Shown here piece after piece: positions 1 to 11,104 of a stretch of DNA of 64,000 nt; position 1 is the first letter of the stretch, and each line of letters opens with the position of its first letter. A model generated the notes under the pieces. That model was not told the origin of the DNA and searched no databases. It worked only from the letters and a program-made list of their open reading frames with translations. A program made the position numbers and the translations under genes. Origin of the DNA: Theristus sp. LFF4_11 (Eukaryota; Nematoda; Chromadorea; Monhysterida; Xyalidae). The DNA is taken from assembly GCA_030248135.1 (NCBI GenBank), contig JASANC010003837.1, positions 62,001 to 126,000 of the forward strand. Direction: 5' to 3'.

Positions 1-2602
1 GAAAATGCATGAAGCAACACAAGCAGCGCGGCAAAGCAAAAAACATACGACGGCGCGAGTATGGATTGCTTGCGCAGGGGCGTGCAGACAACCGAGAGAA
101 CACGCGGGCTGACTCGCGCACATGGACGGCATTGGCCAGGCGCACGAAAAAATGATGATGCTGCACTGGCATCAACAGAATGTGCCTCGCTGAAACATCG
201 CGCTCGTGCCGTCCGACAAAGCACAGTTTCGGTAATCAAACTGCCACAACGAGATCGCGCGCCTCGTTCCCTCAGAGACTCCGCTATTGATGGAAAAACG
301 CAGACGTTACGTCGTTTCGACGCTGAAATTCGACACAACAAGAACGCCACAGTTTTTATACCGTCACTGAATAAAGCCAAAAAACAGGGAATTTCATCGG
401 CGAAGTATTTTTAACGCCAATGAAACTTCACGAGCTTTCCCGGATGTGAGCGTTATTGACACATTTTCGAAAACGTCGACCTGGCGACGCGCGAAAAGGG
501 CACAACGACGAAAATATGCGAACGAAACAGTGGGCTGAAACGAGCACTTGGCTTGATCAAACGCACCGGCCGCCACGCTCTGATGACGCAACAACGCAAG
601 CGACTCCACTATTATTTTCAGCTACATTCAACAGCAAGCAGACAGAAAAGCACATTGAGCAGAAGGCAGTGTAAGGCAACGCTTGGTGCTGAGACTGCGG
701 TGGCGGCTGAAATTGAAACGCGCTTGGATGGATGCTGCTGCTGGCGCACATAAAAATACGTGAACGGACACAAAATGGGCACACAAGTAAAGGCGTAAAG
801 CGACAAACAAGCTGCACCGAAGCAGGAGGCGAACACAACACAACCGACAGACACTAATAAAATGCGTGTGTGTGCTCGACTCAGGGCGGGGCAACAACAC
901 ACACACACAGGCAGTGTTCAAGTTGGTTTTAGTCAGACATAATGCTGCAAGGCTTAGCCAACTTTGCACGAGTAACACAGCCTTCGACAGAACATCCGCT
1001 TGCACCACGTGCTCCAAGTCCAATGGGCACGTTGCCTCTTTGGAAGTGACTGTCAAATGCGTCGGTGACCAGCCATGATTGAGTGCAGCAGCACAGCGAA
1101 ACCATCATTCAATTGAAACTTTGGAAAATGATCCGGCAGTTATTTGAATTTTCAATGTAAAAAATTTCACCTGCGACCTGTTCTGACGCGACTGGAGTTG
1201 AATAAAGCCGAGCACGCATTGATGTGACAGATACACACAGGCGGCAAAGCAGCCGGCAGGGTTGTTGTACGCAAGATAATCAATGTATGCAAAACAGACG
1301 CCGGCGCAAGCATGAGCGAACTCTGCTGCAGTGCGGTTAGCACGTTTGCTGAGCACGAATTCACTTGTGTAGTCGCAGCGAATGAAATAATACGCAACGG
1401 CAGACACACTATACGGCTAATATTCAAGACAAGCACAAAATGTCTCTTTTCTGTGCAAATCTGTTGCGCTCTCCTGCTTCGTTACGCATAATTGCGCGTC
1501 AGTAAGACCGCTGCTCAGTCGACTGAGACACGCCATGCTGCGGTAAAGCTTCAGCGATTAAAATATGGAGATATTACAGCAGCAGTGGGCACACCAGAAA
1601 ATATATCCCGCAAACCATTTTCGATTACCGCACTACAAGCATTCAACAAGATGGGTGGCATTTCTGACCGACAAAACATGACAAATCGTTTTCTCAAGAC
1701 CTCGATTCGATATAGTTTTTTTTCTTTTTACAGTATCACAAAACAACATCCTTCCCAAAAACGCCAGAAAACGGCGACCCAAGATGTCAGCCGCTTGGCT
1801 CGTAGCCACAAACAACACGCACAAACAACTCGACTATAAATCCAACAATTTTTATCAAAGACATTGTTTATACGTGCAGTCGAACTCTAAATTATAGGGA
1901 ATCAGCTGATTGGTTGGTGGTCACGTGCATGCATGCTTTCTGTGCAAACCACACTCCGCGCCCACAGCAATTTCTGCGCAGAAAGCATGCATCACGTGAT
2001 AACCAACGACGACGCTGATTCTTTACAATTTAGAGTTGGACTGCACAAACGAACAACAAGCAAACAAAAACAACTGACAAGTTCAATTAACACGAGAAAA
2101 CACAAGGAAAGCATCATCATCGATATCAATGTATACCACATTAGCGGCTTTCGACTTTAATGAGAAGAAAACTCAAATTTAAGAAAAACCAAATAGAACA
2201 ACCCAAACGTTACAATTCGTTATTGACAGAATCAGCGTTCTTGAAAATCACCGGAGTTGATGGACAGAAGGACCACGTTAACCACCCGAAGATAGCACAA
2301 GCAAAACGGGAGATGCGGCTTTTTTAAAATTGAAGGCTGGGGACAAAAAAAACATTAGTCGTCAGTCACAACTTTGTTCGAACATTTTGGCATGCAACGC
2401 AAAAAGACCTTGAGCACAAAAATGCGGACCACAACAACCCGAATCGGGAATGATTGAATGAGAACACAAACAAAATGATGACTATGTTAACCACCTAATG
2501 CTCAGGTCCCATGAACCGGTAACGATCAACAAACAAAGCCAAACTGCCTAACAGAAAATGCAATAAAAAATCGGCAAGAAGAAAAGCGACGACGAAAACA
2601 CG
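1..2602. other. Stretch without recognised gene
   Basis: No open reading frame here has a recognisable domain, splice-consistent neighbours or convincing codon use. The short frames on both strands look like chance openings. The only structured feature seen is the foldback element at 1874-2046. The stretch lies downstream of the UCHL gene, which reads leftward and stops at 2603, so its left end may include that gene's 3' untranslated region. Confidence 0.5.
1874..2046. mobile_element. Foldback/MITE-like inverted repeat
   Basis: The two halves are imperfect reverse complements about 70-80 bases long. The left arm starts GTGCAGTCGAACTCTAAATT and the right arm ends AATTTAGAGTTGGACTGCAC. Both arms carry a CACGTG(C/A)TGCATG-like core and the GCATGCTTTCTG motif near the centre, leaving a loop of only a few tens of bases. 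No coding capacity is present. This size and shape fit a miniature inverted-repeat or foldback DNA element. A clear target-site duplication was not found, so the superfamily is unknown. An alternative is a long regulatory palindrome. Confidence 0.6.
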
Positions 2603-4327
2603 TCAAACGTTGCTGTCACCGACCAAGCCCATGGCGCTGAAATAATTTGCAAAAGACCAGTGGCTAGCTCAGGTGCGCAGACAGACAAAAAGAGCAGATT
2701 AGCATTCGCTGACACGTTCACAACTGTGCAGACAACGCACGGACCTAACAAAGTTGCGCTCTGTCTCGGGCACCACCTCCAGCAGTTTCTTCATTTGCTC
2801 GCCCACACGCGCCAAGAAGTCAGCCGACTTGCAAGCGCCACGGCTGACCGCGTACGGCATCGCAGAATCTGGCAGTGGAAGACACAGACAACTTTGGTGA
2901 AACAGCCGTGTTGCACGATGATGCACGAAAATTGTGCCACTAACCGATTTCAATCAGTTCGTTGTTGCGCAACACGAAACAAATGAAGTGCTGCTCCACC
3001 TGAAACAACAACGTTGACAGAATCGAACACGAATGAGCAGCAACAACAGCAGCAACAACAGCAGCAACAACAGCAGCAACCTTGTCTGGCTCGGGGTTAT
3101 CGCCGAGTGCTGCCGTGTTCTTGTGCGCCTCACCCATGGTGCCGTGGTCCGCAAGGATCTTCGATCGTTCACCCGGTGCAACGGAGCGAGCTCGTGTCAG
3201 AAAATCAGACAGTGGACCATTGCCTGAAACAGCAAGTAACCAGATCACATTTTAAAGCCGACGACAACAAGGTTTGAACAGGAAACCTAGTGGAACACGA
3301 GTATTTTTCCAGGTTTACCTCAACGTCAACGTCAACATTAATTCGACCACAATGTTTCACAACACTCTTATCTGCAAGGTCACATGCTAGTGACGGACGT
3401 TGGCTGACGCTTGTCTTCTGCGATGTCCTGGCTCGCAATTGCTGTATGCATCGCCAGTGACACAGTCTATGAAAGTGCACTGTCTGCAAAAGTATTCCGC
3501 CAGGCCAGGGTGCTCCAAAAGTCCGACCATAACAACAACCAGATTTTTTTGCAGCCCAATGTATTGACTGACAGTGCTTTTACTGATATTTCATCCGGTC
3601 CCCTTCCGCCACCGGCATGTTTGTTCGCTGTTCGCCTCTCAACCTTTTTCTTCAAGCTCTATCTTGTTGGACACGCTGGTGCAAACTGTTCACTTTTACA
3701 GCGCTGCATTGCAAGCCTGCTGCCGACTGACCGAGTTTGATGTTTTGTTCGTTGTTCGCCAACGCGTGAATCATGGCAAACGCACCACAGGCGTTCTCAA
3801 TCTTCTGCTCCATGAAGAACACGTCGCTCGCTGCTTTTTTCTCCTTGTACTCCTTTAAGCGTGCGTCACGAACCTTGAAAAAATTAAGGAAATCATTAAA
3901 TTGCAACGACTTGAGTGAGCGCTGGTAGCCATCGGTCGATTCAACTGCAGTTGGCATGTGGCATTGGTTAACAAACGCGTTTTTACAAAAAATGGCAAAA
4001 ACCTTGAATGTTCATTGAATGAAACACTGGATCACTACAAGAAGAATTCACCGAATCTCCTTCTGGATAGAGCAACAACACAGCAAACAAAGGCTGCGAG
4101 ACGGCAATGTCAAACCCAAGAATGTCGACAACCTCCGACGGTGGTTCAACGCCGACTTGGCGCAGGAACTGCAAGAATTGATGAATACTGAAAAACAGAC
4201 AGAGCCCCTGTTCGTTCTGTCCTGTCTGTCTGCCGGACTGGCCAACATAACAATGAAAACAAACTGCGGTCATCGCCTCTGGGTTCGATTCAAGCGCTGG
4301 CCATTTTGCAATGGAGACGTCCGACAT
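2603..4327 (-). CDS. UCHL3: Ubiquitin C-terminal hydrolase, UCHL1/UCHL3 type
   Basis: Cysteine protease of peptidase family C12 that cleaves small adducts from the C terminus of ubiquitin. Exons read by eye: 4265-4327 (MSDVSIAKWPALESNPEAMTA), about 4044-4169, about 3760-3920, 3081-3223, 2945-2999, 2745-2868 and 2603-2636. The KWPALESNPE opening and FLRQVG...VVDILGFD match the family N terminus. The nucleophile is in KIENACGAFAMIHALANN (the NACG motif). The catalytic His is in VEQHFICFVL. The catalytic Asp falls in EIDSAMPYAV, formed across the 2945/2868 junction. The protein ends NFVSAMGLVGDSNV, like the short family tail, and total length is close to the usual ~230 residues. The start at 4327 fits the family better than an upstream in-frame Met at 4360. 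The junctions between exons 2 and 3 are the least certain. All three catalytic residues are kept, so it is probably active. Confidence 0.93.
3033..3080. repeat. AACAGCAGC-type nonamer microsatellite in UCHL intron
   Basis: Tandem CAACAACAGCAGC units run from about 3033 to 3080. On the gene strand they read GTTGCTGCT and stay open, giving VAAVVAAVV. However, NPEPDK followed by the donor at 3080 joins in frame to VEQHFICFV at 2999, exactly as in the family. The repeat therefore occupies an 81-bp intron (3000-3080) beginning at the donor itself. Confidence 0.75.
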
Positions 4328-6451
4328 GACTGAATGAGCAATGCAGCGATATTCACACAAGACACAAGATTCGTTAAATTCACGTCCTCAGTCGAGTCAC
4401 TCGATGTCGATATTGCTTTTTTTGTTCGACTCTCGGGATGTCTGTCAAACAAATTTCGAGGGGATGCATGGTACAGTGTCAGGTTTTAAAGGGTGGGTGA
4501 CCCCACGCCCACGTCTTCGGTACTGTTTGTTTAGAGTTGTTAAAAAACCAAAATCGTCATTTTTGTTTTTAAATTTAAAAAAAATTGAAAATCAAATTTG
4601 CGCTAAACCAATCAGGGAGTCAGTCAACCTTGACGTGCAAGCGCCTCCCTCCCGAATGACACCCGTATGGCGGAACTTTTTAGGTTGTTCGGACGCTTAG
4701 AATTCACATTGGAGACGAAATGTCACTTTGCCTGCCTCGGAATTCGGAAATGAAAAGCCAAGCTTTGCGGTGGTCAAAAACTTTATTCCAAAAGTTGTTA
4801 AAGCCTAAAATAAATCGCTAAAACGGTCCGGACCATAAAATAAATCGCTAAAACGGTCCGGACCAAAATCGACTGTTGACGCCTGACGGTTGTCGAAGGT
4901 AAAATCAAAGAAAATTTTTGTTGAACGTTCGAAAAATTGTGCCAAAAATGACGCTCTTTACTAATGCGTGGCCCAAGACAAAATAAATGGCCTAAGACAA
5001 AATGAATGGTCGAAGACAAAATGAATAGTGCTACACAAAATGAATGGCCCAACGATTTGTATGCATTCTTAAGTGATATTTTTGTGATTTTTGATCTGAG
5101 GTTGCTTGCAATGAGCCGTTGTAGGTTCTTAAACCTAAGCCACGCCTTTTTGATAAGTTGAAAATGGATCAATTTAACGTTATCAAAAAGGTTTGGCTTT
5201 GAACCAATGGCTTAGGATTAGGATTAGAAATAGGGTTGTTAAAATGTTAAGTTAAAGCATAAAACCGTCAGCAGTCGATTTTGGACCGTTTTACCGACTG
5301 ATTTTAGGCTTCAACAACTTCTGCGATTAAGTTTTTGAGAGCGTCCCAAGCCGGAGCGTGTGCACGCGCGCTAGTGGATCATGAGCATGAGCATGCCGAT
5401 GCCCGTGCGCTTTAGTAATGAAGCTTCAGGTGTCGCGACGGCACACGGCAGTACACGACTTTCGACGGAGACGACGACACAACTTCATCTTCATCACAGC
5501 TGTTGTTGAAGCCTGAAATCAGTCGGTAAAACGGTCCAAAATGGACTGCTGACGGTTTTACGAGGTAATATCAAAGAAAGCTTTTGTTAAAATTTCGAAA
5601 AATTGTGCCAAAAATAAAATTGACGTTTTCGCAGCATATTAGAGGAAAATTTTTTCGAATTTAAAAAAAATCGGCATTTTTGTTTTTTTAATCACTTTTT
5701 TTTTAATTTTGATTTTTGTTTCATCTTTTTTTTAAAACAGGGTTTTTTTTTTTTTTTTTTTTTTTTGGGTGGTGGGTGGTGGGGTTTGGGGTTTTTTTTT
5801 TGGGGGGTTTTAGATTTTTGTTTAACAACCCTACCCACGTCTTCGGTACTGAATACTGATTTAGCATAACTTTGTTTGATTTTTGAAATTTAAAAAAAAA
5901 TTAAATAACAATATTTTTTTGTTTTTTAACAACCCTAGTATCGAAGACAAACATAAAAAATTAGTCAATCAACCAAAATGGACCAAAATTAGCAATCAAC
6001 AATAAAAATGTCGCGTCTGTAGGACTTTCGTCTACCGTTCTGTATGAACGTTCGAACCCCTCTGCGGACCAGACGCATGCCAAAAACAAAGTCCACACGA
6101 AACTCCAGGCAAAAAAGCATAATGTCACTTTCTGTAGAAAGTGTCTTCAAGTCACGCATTTTCAGATGAAAGTACAATTTTCCGTAAAACTACAAAGCTA
6201 AACCGGAGCTGGAGCTGATCCCTGATCCCAATGTTTCACCCCTTCAACAAAGCTGTCAATCAAGGCACTTTCACTTTGTTAAAAAGGCTTCACTTAGGAT
6301 TAGGATTAGGTTTAGGATTAGGAACTTACAACGACTTCATTAGGATTAGGATTGGGCTTAGGATTAGGAACCTACAACGACTTCATTGAAACCGAACTAA
6401 ACAACAAAACAGACTGTAAACTTGGCTTTGGTTTAGTAATGTAGGCAAAGC
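4328..6451. repeat. Repeat-rich stretch with broken MITE pieces
   Basis: No gene recognised. The stretch holds fragments of the TAGGGTTG element (left part from about 4514 to 4680, inverted piece about 5233-5330, right part about 5500-5840). It also has a perfect 30-bp tandem duplication at about 4803-4863 containing AAATCGCTAAAACGGTCCGG, four ~19-bp copies of GACAAAATGAATGG-like units at 4975-5050, and long T runs near 5740-5765. The phrase CCCACGTCTTCGGTACTG occurs on both sides of the fragmented element (about 4507 and 5832), recalling the end of the G-rich transposon family. A dispersed repeat with telomere-like hexamers lies at 5056-5230 and 6275-6390. Confidence 0.6.
6275..6390 (+). repeat. 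Degenerate telomere-like repeats (TTAGGA/TTAGGT)
   Basis: Two adjacent ~46-bp units each contain several TTAGGA or TTAGGT hexamers followed by AC(T/C)TACAACGACTTCAT. The same unit, with neighbouring sequence, recurs inverted at about 5056-5160 and again at about 43250-43390, where it interrupts a MITE. The hexamers differ from the canonical TTAGGC array at 58155. Confidence 0.75.
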
Positions 6452-6459
6452 ACAATTTT

Positions 6460-7718
6460 CAGTACCGTGGGCCCAAAACAATTTTCGAAGGGGGGGTATG
6501 GTGCCGTGGGGGGGTGCCGACCAAAAAGTGAGGGGGGGGTCCAACCGTCCAACTAGGGTTGTTAAAAAAAACAAAAATCGTCATTTTTGTTTTTTTTTTT
6601 TTAAATTTTTTTTAAAAAAAAAATTTCAAAAATCAAAGTTGTGCTAAATCAATCAGGGAGTCCGAAGAACCACATATGATATGCAAGCGCCTCCCGAATG
6701 ACACCCGTATGGCGGAACTTTGCAGATTTTGTTTTGGTGACCTCAATTACCCCTTTTCCAAACCGTCACCATGCCTCTTCTTGTGTTTTGACCTCCAAAA
6801 CGTCACTAATTGTCCCCAGCTAAGCTAATGCTAAAGTGAAGACAAACATACCGCCTTGAAATTCGATCAATTCTTCTGATGGTGTCGCGACGACACGACA
6901 CGAAGCAGCAACCAGACAACGTAGCGCTTGCAAACGGTGCAGCGAGCACAATCGGACGCTCTGCGAGGCTAATCGTCACCTTATCTGCATCGGAAATGGT
7001 AGGCTAAGCTTTGGGACGCTCAAAAACTTCATCGCAGATGTTGTCGAAGCCTAAAATCAGTCGGTAAAACGGCCCAAAATCGACTGCTAAAGGTTTTACG
7101 AGGTATAATCAAAGAAAATTTTTGTTGAACTTTCGAAAAATTGTGCCAAAATTGAGGTTTTCAGAGCATATTAGAGGAAAATTTTTCGAATTAAAAAAAA
7201 AATCGGCATTTTTGTTTTTTTTAATCACTTTAAAAAAAAAAATTTTCATTTTTGTTTAACAACCCTAGGTCCAACCCATGGTAACGTGGGACCCCCCCGG
7301 GGGTGCATTTTTTCAAAATTTTCTGTGGGGGGTCCACCCCCCCCATGATAATTTTTCGCTTAAATTTTGAAGGAAAAACGCCAAATTTTGCTGCAAAATC
7401 GTTGAAATTACAATGAAGATGGTCAAGTTATCATATATTCAGCTTATATTATGGACTTTATAGACAAAAAATCATGATTTTCAAAAAATTTTTTTAGGGT
7501 GTACGGAAAATTTTTGGGGGGGGGTCTCCGCCAGACAAAATTTCATGGGGGGTGTGGGGGGTGTCGGCCAAATTTTCGAGGGGGGGGGTCCGATGGGGGG
7601 GGGTGCCCGGTTTTAGGGGGGTGGCACGCTGCCCCCCACCCCCCTCACCCGACGGTCTCTGGTGCTCTGGGGGGGGTGTTTACCCCCCCCCCCCACCCCC
7701 CCCTCGCCCACGGTACTG
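6460..7718. mobile_element. G-rich hAT-like element, copy 1
   Basis: The ends are CAGTACCGTGGGC at 6460 and its reverse complement GCCCACGGTACTG-like at 7718. The flanks are an exact 8-bp duplication, ACAATTTT, at 6452-6459 and 7719-7726. Between the ends are runs of 7-12 G or C, interleaved with AAATTTT-rich spacers and an AT-rich core at about 7360-7490. No transposase is present. The 8-bp duplication points to the hAT superfamily, though P or Merlin elements cannot be excluded. A second family member occupies 55387-57556 in opposite orientation. A TAGGGTTG element is nested at 6554-7267. Confidence 0.85.
6554..7267. mobile_element. TAGGGTTG MITE, copy nested in G-rich element 1
   Basis: 714-bp non-coding element starting TAGGGTTGTTAAA and ending TTTAACAACCCTA. 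Its flanks are CGTCCAAC (6546-6553) and GGTCCAAC (7268-7275), an 8-bp target duplication with one mismatch. The matching place in the other G-rich copy (about 57455-57480, reverse strand) lacks the insert, so that copy is an empty site. The interior includes CAGGGAGTCCGAAGAACCAC near the left and AAATTTTTGTTGAACTTTCG near the right. Both motifs are shared in part with the TAGAGATGT family. hAT-type non-autonomous element. Confidence 0.88.
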
Positions 7719-7726
7719 ACAATTTT

Positions 7727-9744
7727 GATAGCCAAAATTTTTTTTAATTAATTAAAAAACTAATTAAAAAATTTCGATTAATTTTTTTTAAAGTTTAAAA
7801 AATTCGGACCCTACATTGTTTTTCTGTGTTCCACAGCAATTACTTGAATACTTCAGATAGAAAACGCACTGGTTCACGTTGCTGTTGATGGTCAACGCCG
7901 CGCTTCTTCGAGAAGCCAAGCCAATGTCGATGTCGGAGTGAGCATAATCCCAATTCCCAAACAAACCAGTAGTGTTAAAATTTCAATCCATTTTTTCCTT
8001 GAACAATTTTTGTTAATCGATCGTTTTTTGTTAACATGCGAGAACATTTTTCCTTTTTTTGTAACGATTTGTTGATTTTTTAAAATTATTGGGTGATCGT
8101 CGTCAGTAAATATGCTTCACAAAAAAATGGGTAAGTTGTGGACATGGACAGATACCGCTGTATACGGTGGTTTCGTTTTGTTCATTTTTCTTCGAGACAT
8201 GTGCAATGTTGTTTGTGAACCATGTCAATTGCTAACTGTTGAAAAATTTTTGTTGCTTCTTATGCAACGAAACCGCTGTTCGGTGCTAGCCATTGTTTTT
8301 TTTAGATATTTTGCAATTTTCTGTCACACCGCCGCAGCCTCTTGAGATCGTTCTACCGAAATAATGCCTTTGAATAGCGTCTCGCGCTGAAGATTTCTTT
8401 GTTGGCATCTTTTTATCGCCGTTTTTGGTCCCTTAGCATGGACATGTATTATGCCCATTCGCGAGCGAAGCGGACAGTGGATGCCGGCATAATATGGATC
8501 AAATTACCAATTACAAATCAGATAAATTACAAAATAACTTTGTCTCGCTCTGTGAGTATAAGATGAGCTGCCTGTGTGCGCGAGAAATTTTTCATGCTGG
8601 TGTTCTACATACGCTGTGTGCGCATTATACCGATTTTGAAGCAGTGTTACTTCTTCTTCTATACCCCCTTTTCGGCTATGTTATAAAATGTGTCTTGGCA
8701 GAGCAGCTGATTTGTCAACCTTCAGGCAGACGTGAACCTGGTCGCTGACCATATCCGCACCAAACTTTTTGTGTTCCGGTTGGTTAGCCTCTACCCGTCG
8801 CCCACAGGTACACATTACAGTTGACGATACCACAAAGTTTACCAAAATTGTAACCAAGCCTGGAAACGTCTGTTAAAGATTTACCTTGTGACCGCCTTGC
8901 TTTATCACCCGTTCATTTTTTGGTCGTTTTACGTTGTTCGTTTCTGTGTTCCAGCGTTTTTTTGTTTTTTTGTGCTCCACTGTAACTTTTCTTTTGCTTT
9001 ATTGTATGGTTTCTCTGCTTCTGTTGTGTTTTGGCTTGCCTACTGGTGTCTTTCTCTGGTATTATGCCGTGCACTCCAGAATAAAACTGGCTGACTGACT
9101 GACACATCAGAGACTTGAAAATAATTGTCAAACCAAGTTACTGCTTCACAAATCCATATTCTACCCTTTATATGCGTCTTCCGCACTTTGTATGTATCAT
9201 ACGTATCGAGTGGCTTTGTTCATAACGTTGAAACTGGTCCAAATCATCAAAAAAGAAAAGAAATGCAAAAAACTAGAATGAAGCGCAGACGGTTGCATAA
9301 ATCACACACCCACACGAAGCAGGACCGGCAATCTTTAAGAAAACAAAACATCTGAGCCATGGTCCACAATGGAATCGACCAAATGTAGTTTTTGTGACGT
9401 CAAGTTATTCATAGATGTGCCATGCCCATGGCGTCTTAGTGTGGTGCACTGGTGCTGCTTCATGCGTTGAGCAGCATTTGTATTTGTCGATGTGGTATAA
9501 ACATTGATGGCATCGCGTGGTTTGCGTTCATTCTGTTGCACATGACCAATGTCGTCCTTTCCGCCTGCCGGAGTGACTAATGCTGCATTTGCGAGTCTAG
9601 TCCGGCCAATATTATTGGTACTTGCATAAATTAAAACACGGTTTCACTGAATGCTAAGAGCAATTTCTGGTTTTGCGTACCAGTTGGATATTTTGTTTGC
9701 GAGCACACCCGTTTTTCCACTGCAAAAGAATTCAGAATAGTTAA
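7727..9744. other. Stretch without recognised gene
   Basis: AT-rich sequence with T-rich frames whose hydrophobic translations (for example 8888-9094) show no family features. No RNA gene, repeat array or recognisable transposon end was seen. It may contain the upstream region of the small gene starting near 9745. Confidence 0.4.
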
Positions 9745-10519
9745 ATGTCGTTGGCGGAGCAGTTGTTTTGGAAACTGGTTTTCTGTTTCAATTTCATCGT
9801 CAAGCAGCCGATCGTTGCGATTTTGCTCAGCGATTTACTGACACCGATAAGACGATCAGACGCAGTGAAACTGGTTGCCTGTTGCGGCGACCTCCAATGC
9901 TCGTACACGACCGCCTGTGAAGCCTGTTTGGTCAGTTACTGCTGGTTTATGTTAGGTCGACAACAATACAGAAAAGATATCAGTCTGCTTCCATTAGTTA
10001 ACTGCTACAACGGGATTTAGGTTTTCCGACTTCGGTTGACCTGAAAAACATTCATATCAATTGGTAAATGAAACTTCAGGTCATCTACCAGCCTGACCAA
10101 GCCAAAAGAATTGCATTTGCCAGCAACAGTCGTTCCTCGGACAAACGGCAAACGTACGAATGGGAGCACTGGTTCACCGGTTTCGGCGACTGTCCATCAC
10201 GCGAAGCGCGCAGGGGCCACGTAACCATTGGAAATTACATCTGTCGAATAAGCCTGGAACGGGCTCGATACCGAACCGTGTACTGCCACTGTTTGTTCGA
10301 CCACTGCAATAACCAGTTTCTCAGCGACATCAAAACGTTCATTGACATGAACATCCCCACACCGGTTCCAGGGGTAAGTACCAGTTTCATAAACCACTAA
10401 AATTTGAAACTAAATACTTTTGAAATCTTTTTCAGAGAAGTGCGGCTCCATCAATCAGCCGCTGGCAAATATGCATCAGCATGCTCTTATGCTTTCACTA
10501 CGCCTTTCTCATTTGGTAA
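9745..10519 (+). CDS. Small Cys-rich, possibly Ly6/uPAR-like surface protein
   Basis: Proposed exons: 9745 to about 9998, about 10080-10373 (acceptor ACTTCAG, donor GGG/GTAAGT) and 10436-10519. The Met at 9745 is followed by a hydrophobic stretch (FWKLVFCFNFIV...VAILL) that could be a signal anchor, although a further upstream exon is possible. The core has many cysteines (ACCGDLQCSYTTACEACLVSYC, then GDC, YIC) and ends CHCLFDHCNN, close to the CC-x-x-D-x-CN signature that closes Ly6/uPAR three-finger domains. The last exon encodes WQICISMLLCFHYAFLIW and a stop, a short hydrophobic tail as in GPI-anchored members. It would be expected at the cell surface. The family assignment rests on cysteine pattern and tail only. 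Confidence 0.5.
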
Positions 10520-11104
10520 TAGCAGTTTAAAGAAAAAACAAAGCCACTGAAACAGCGAGAGTTTATTGTCAATAACGTGATCTCCGTGTGAAAAAAACGA
10601 ATAAAACATTATTTATGAAATTTGTTGATGGGAATAAGTTATCAAATCAATGTAACAAGAAAATAATCACAGTAACTCATTCATAAATCAATGCCAAAAA
10701 AAATTGTCAACATGCGACCAACTTCTTCAGCAAACAAGAAAACACAAACAATGCAAATTCTTTAATGCCTTTCACCAATCACGAAACCAATACCACATGT
10801 ACCAATACCGCCAACTGAAACCGTAAACCAGAGAAGTTAAAAAAAATCAAAATTACTTCACCAGTACTTCAGTAAACAAACGCATACAACACAAGTGAAA
10901 ATGGACAAAATAACAAAATAAATCTTGAAAAGGGTAAAGCAGTATCAGTGCACAACTTCATCAAACTAACAATACTACACGTGCCAAACCCGCCAATATA
11001 TTGCCAAAAAATATCACCTCAAAAACAACACGATTCCTCTGAGATTGTCGTTGAAAAAAAAGCTCAAACAACCATTGAAAAGCAGCAAAACTGTATACAC
11101 GAAC
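10520..11104. other. Intergenic, AT-rich
   Basis: No gene or structured repeat recognised. It separates two genes that converge here (stops at 10519 on + and 11105 on -), so it should contain both 3' ends. An AATAAA signal on the + strand lies at about 10601. Confidence 0.5.

Noticed and set aside
3033..3080. Coding Val/Ala repeat in the ubiquitin hydrolase
   Set aside because: Joining NPEPDK directly to VEQHFICFV across a GT-AG intron reproduces the family sequence, so the repeat is intronic.
4507..5849. A complete TAGGGTTG element with CCCACGTCTTCGGTACTG as target duplication
   Set aside because: The repeated phrase is 18 bp, lies at different distances from the two ends, and resembles the end of the G-rich family. 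The interior is also broken and partly inverted, so a single simple insertion is not supported.
8888..9094. Hydrophobic frame that might be a membrane protein
   Set aside because: T-rich DNA gives Phe/Leu/Val-rich translations by chance. There is no signal peptide context, splicing or family match.
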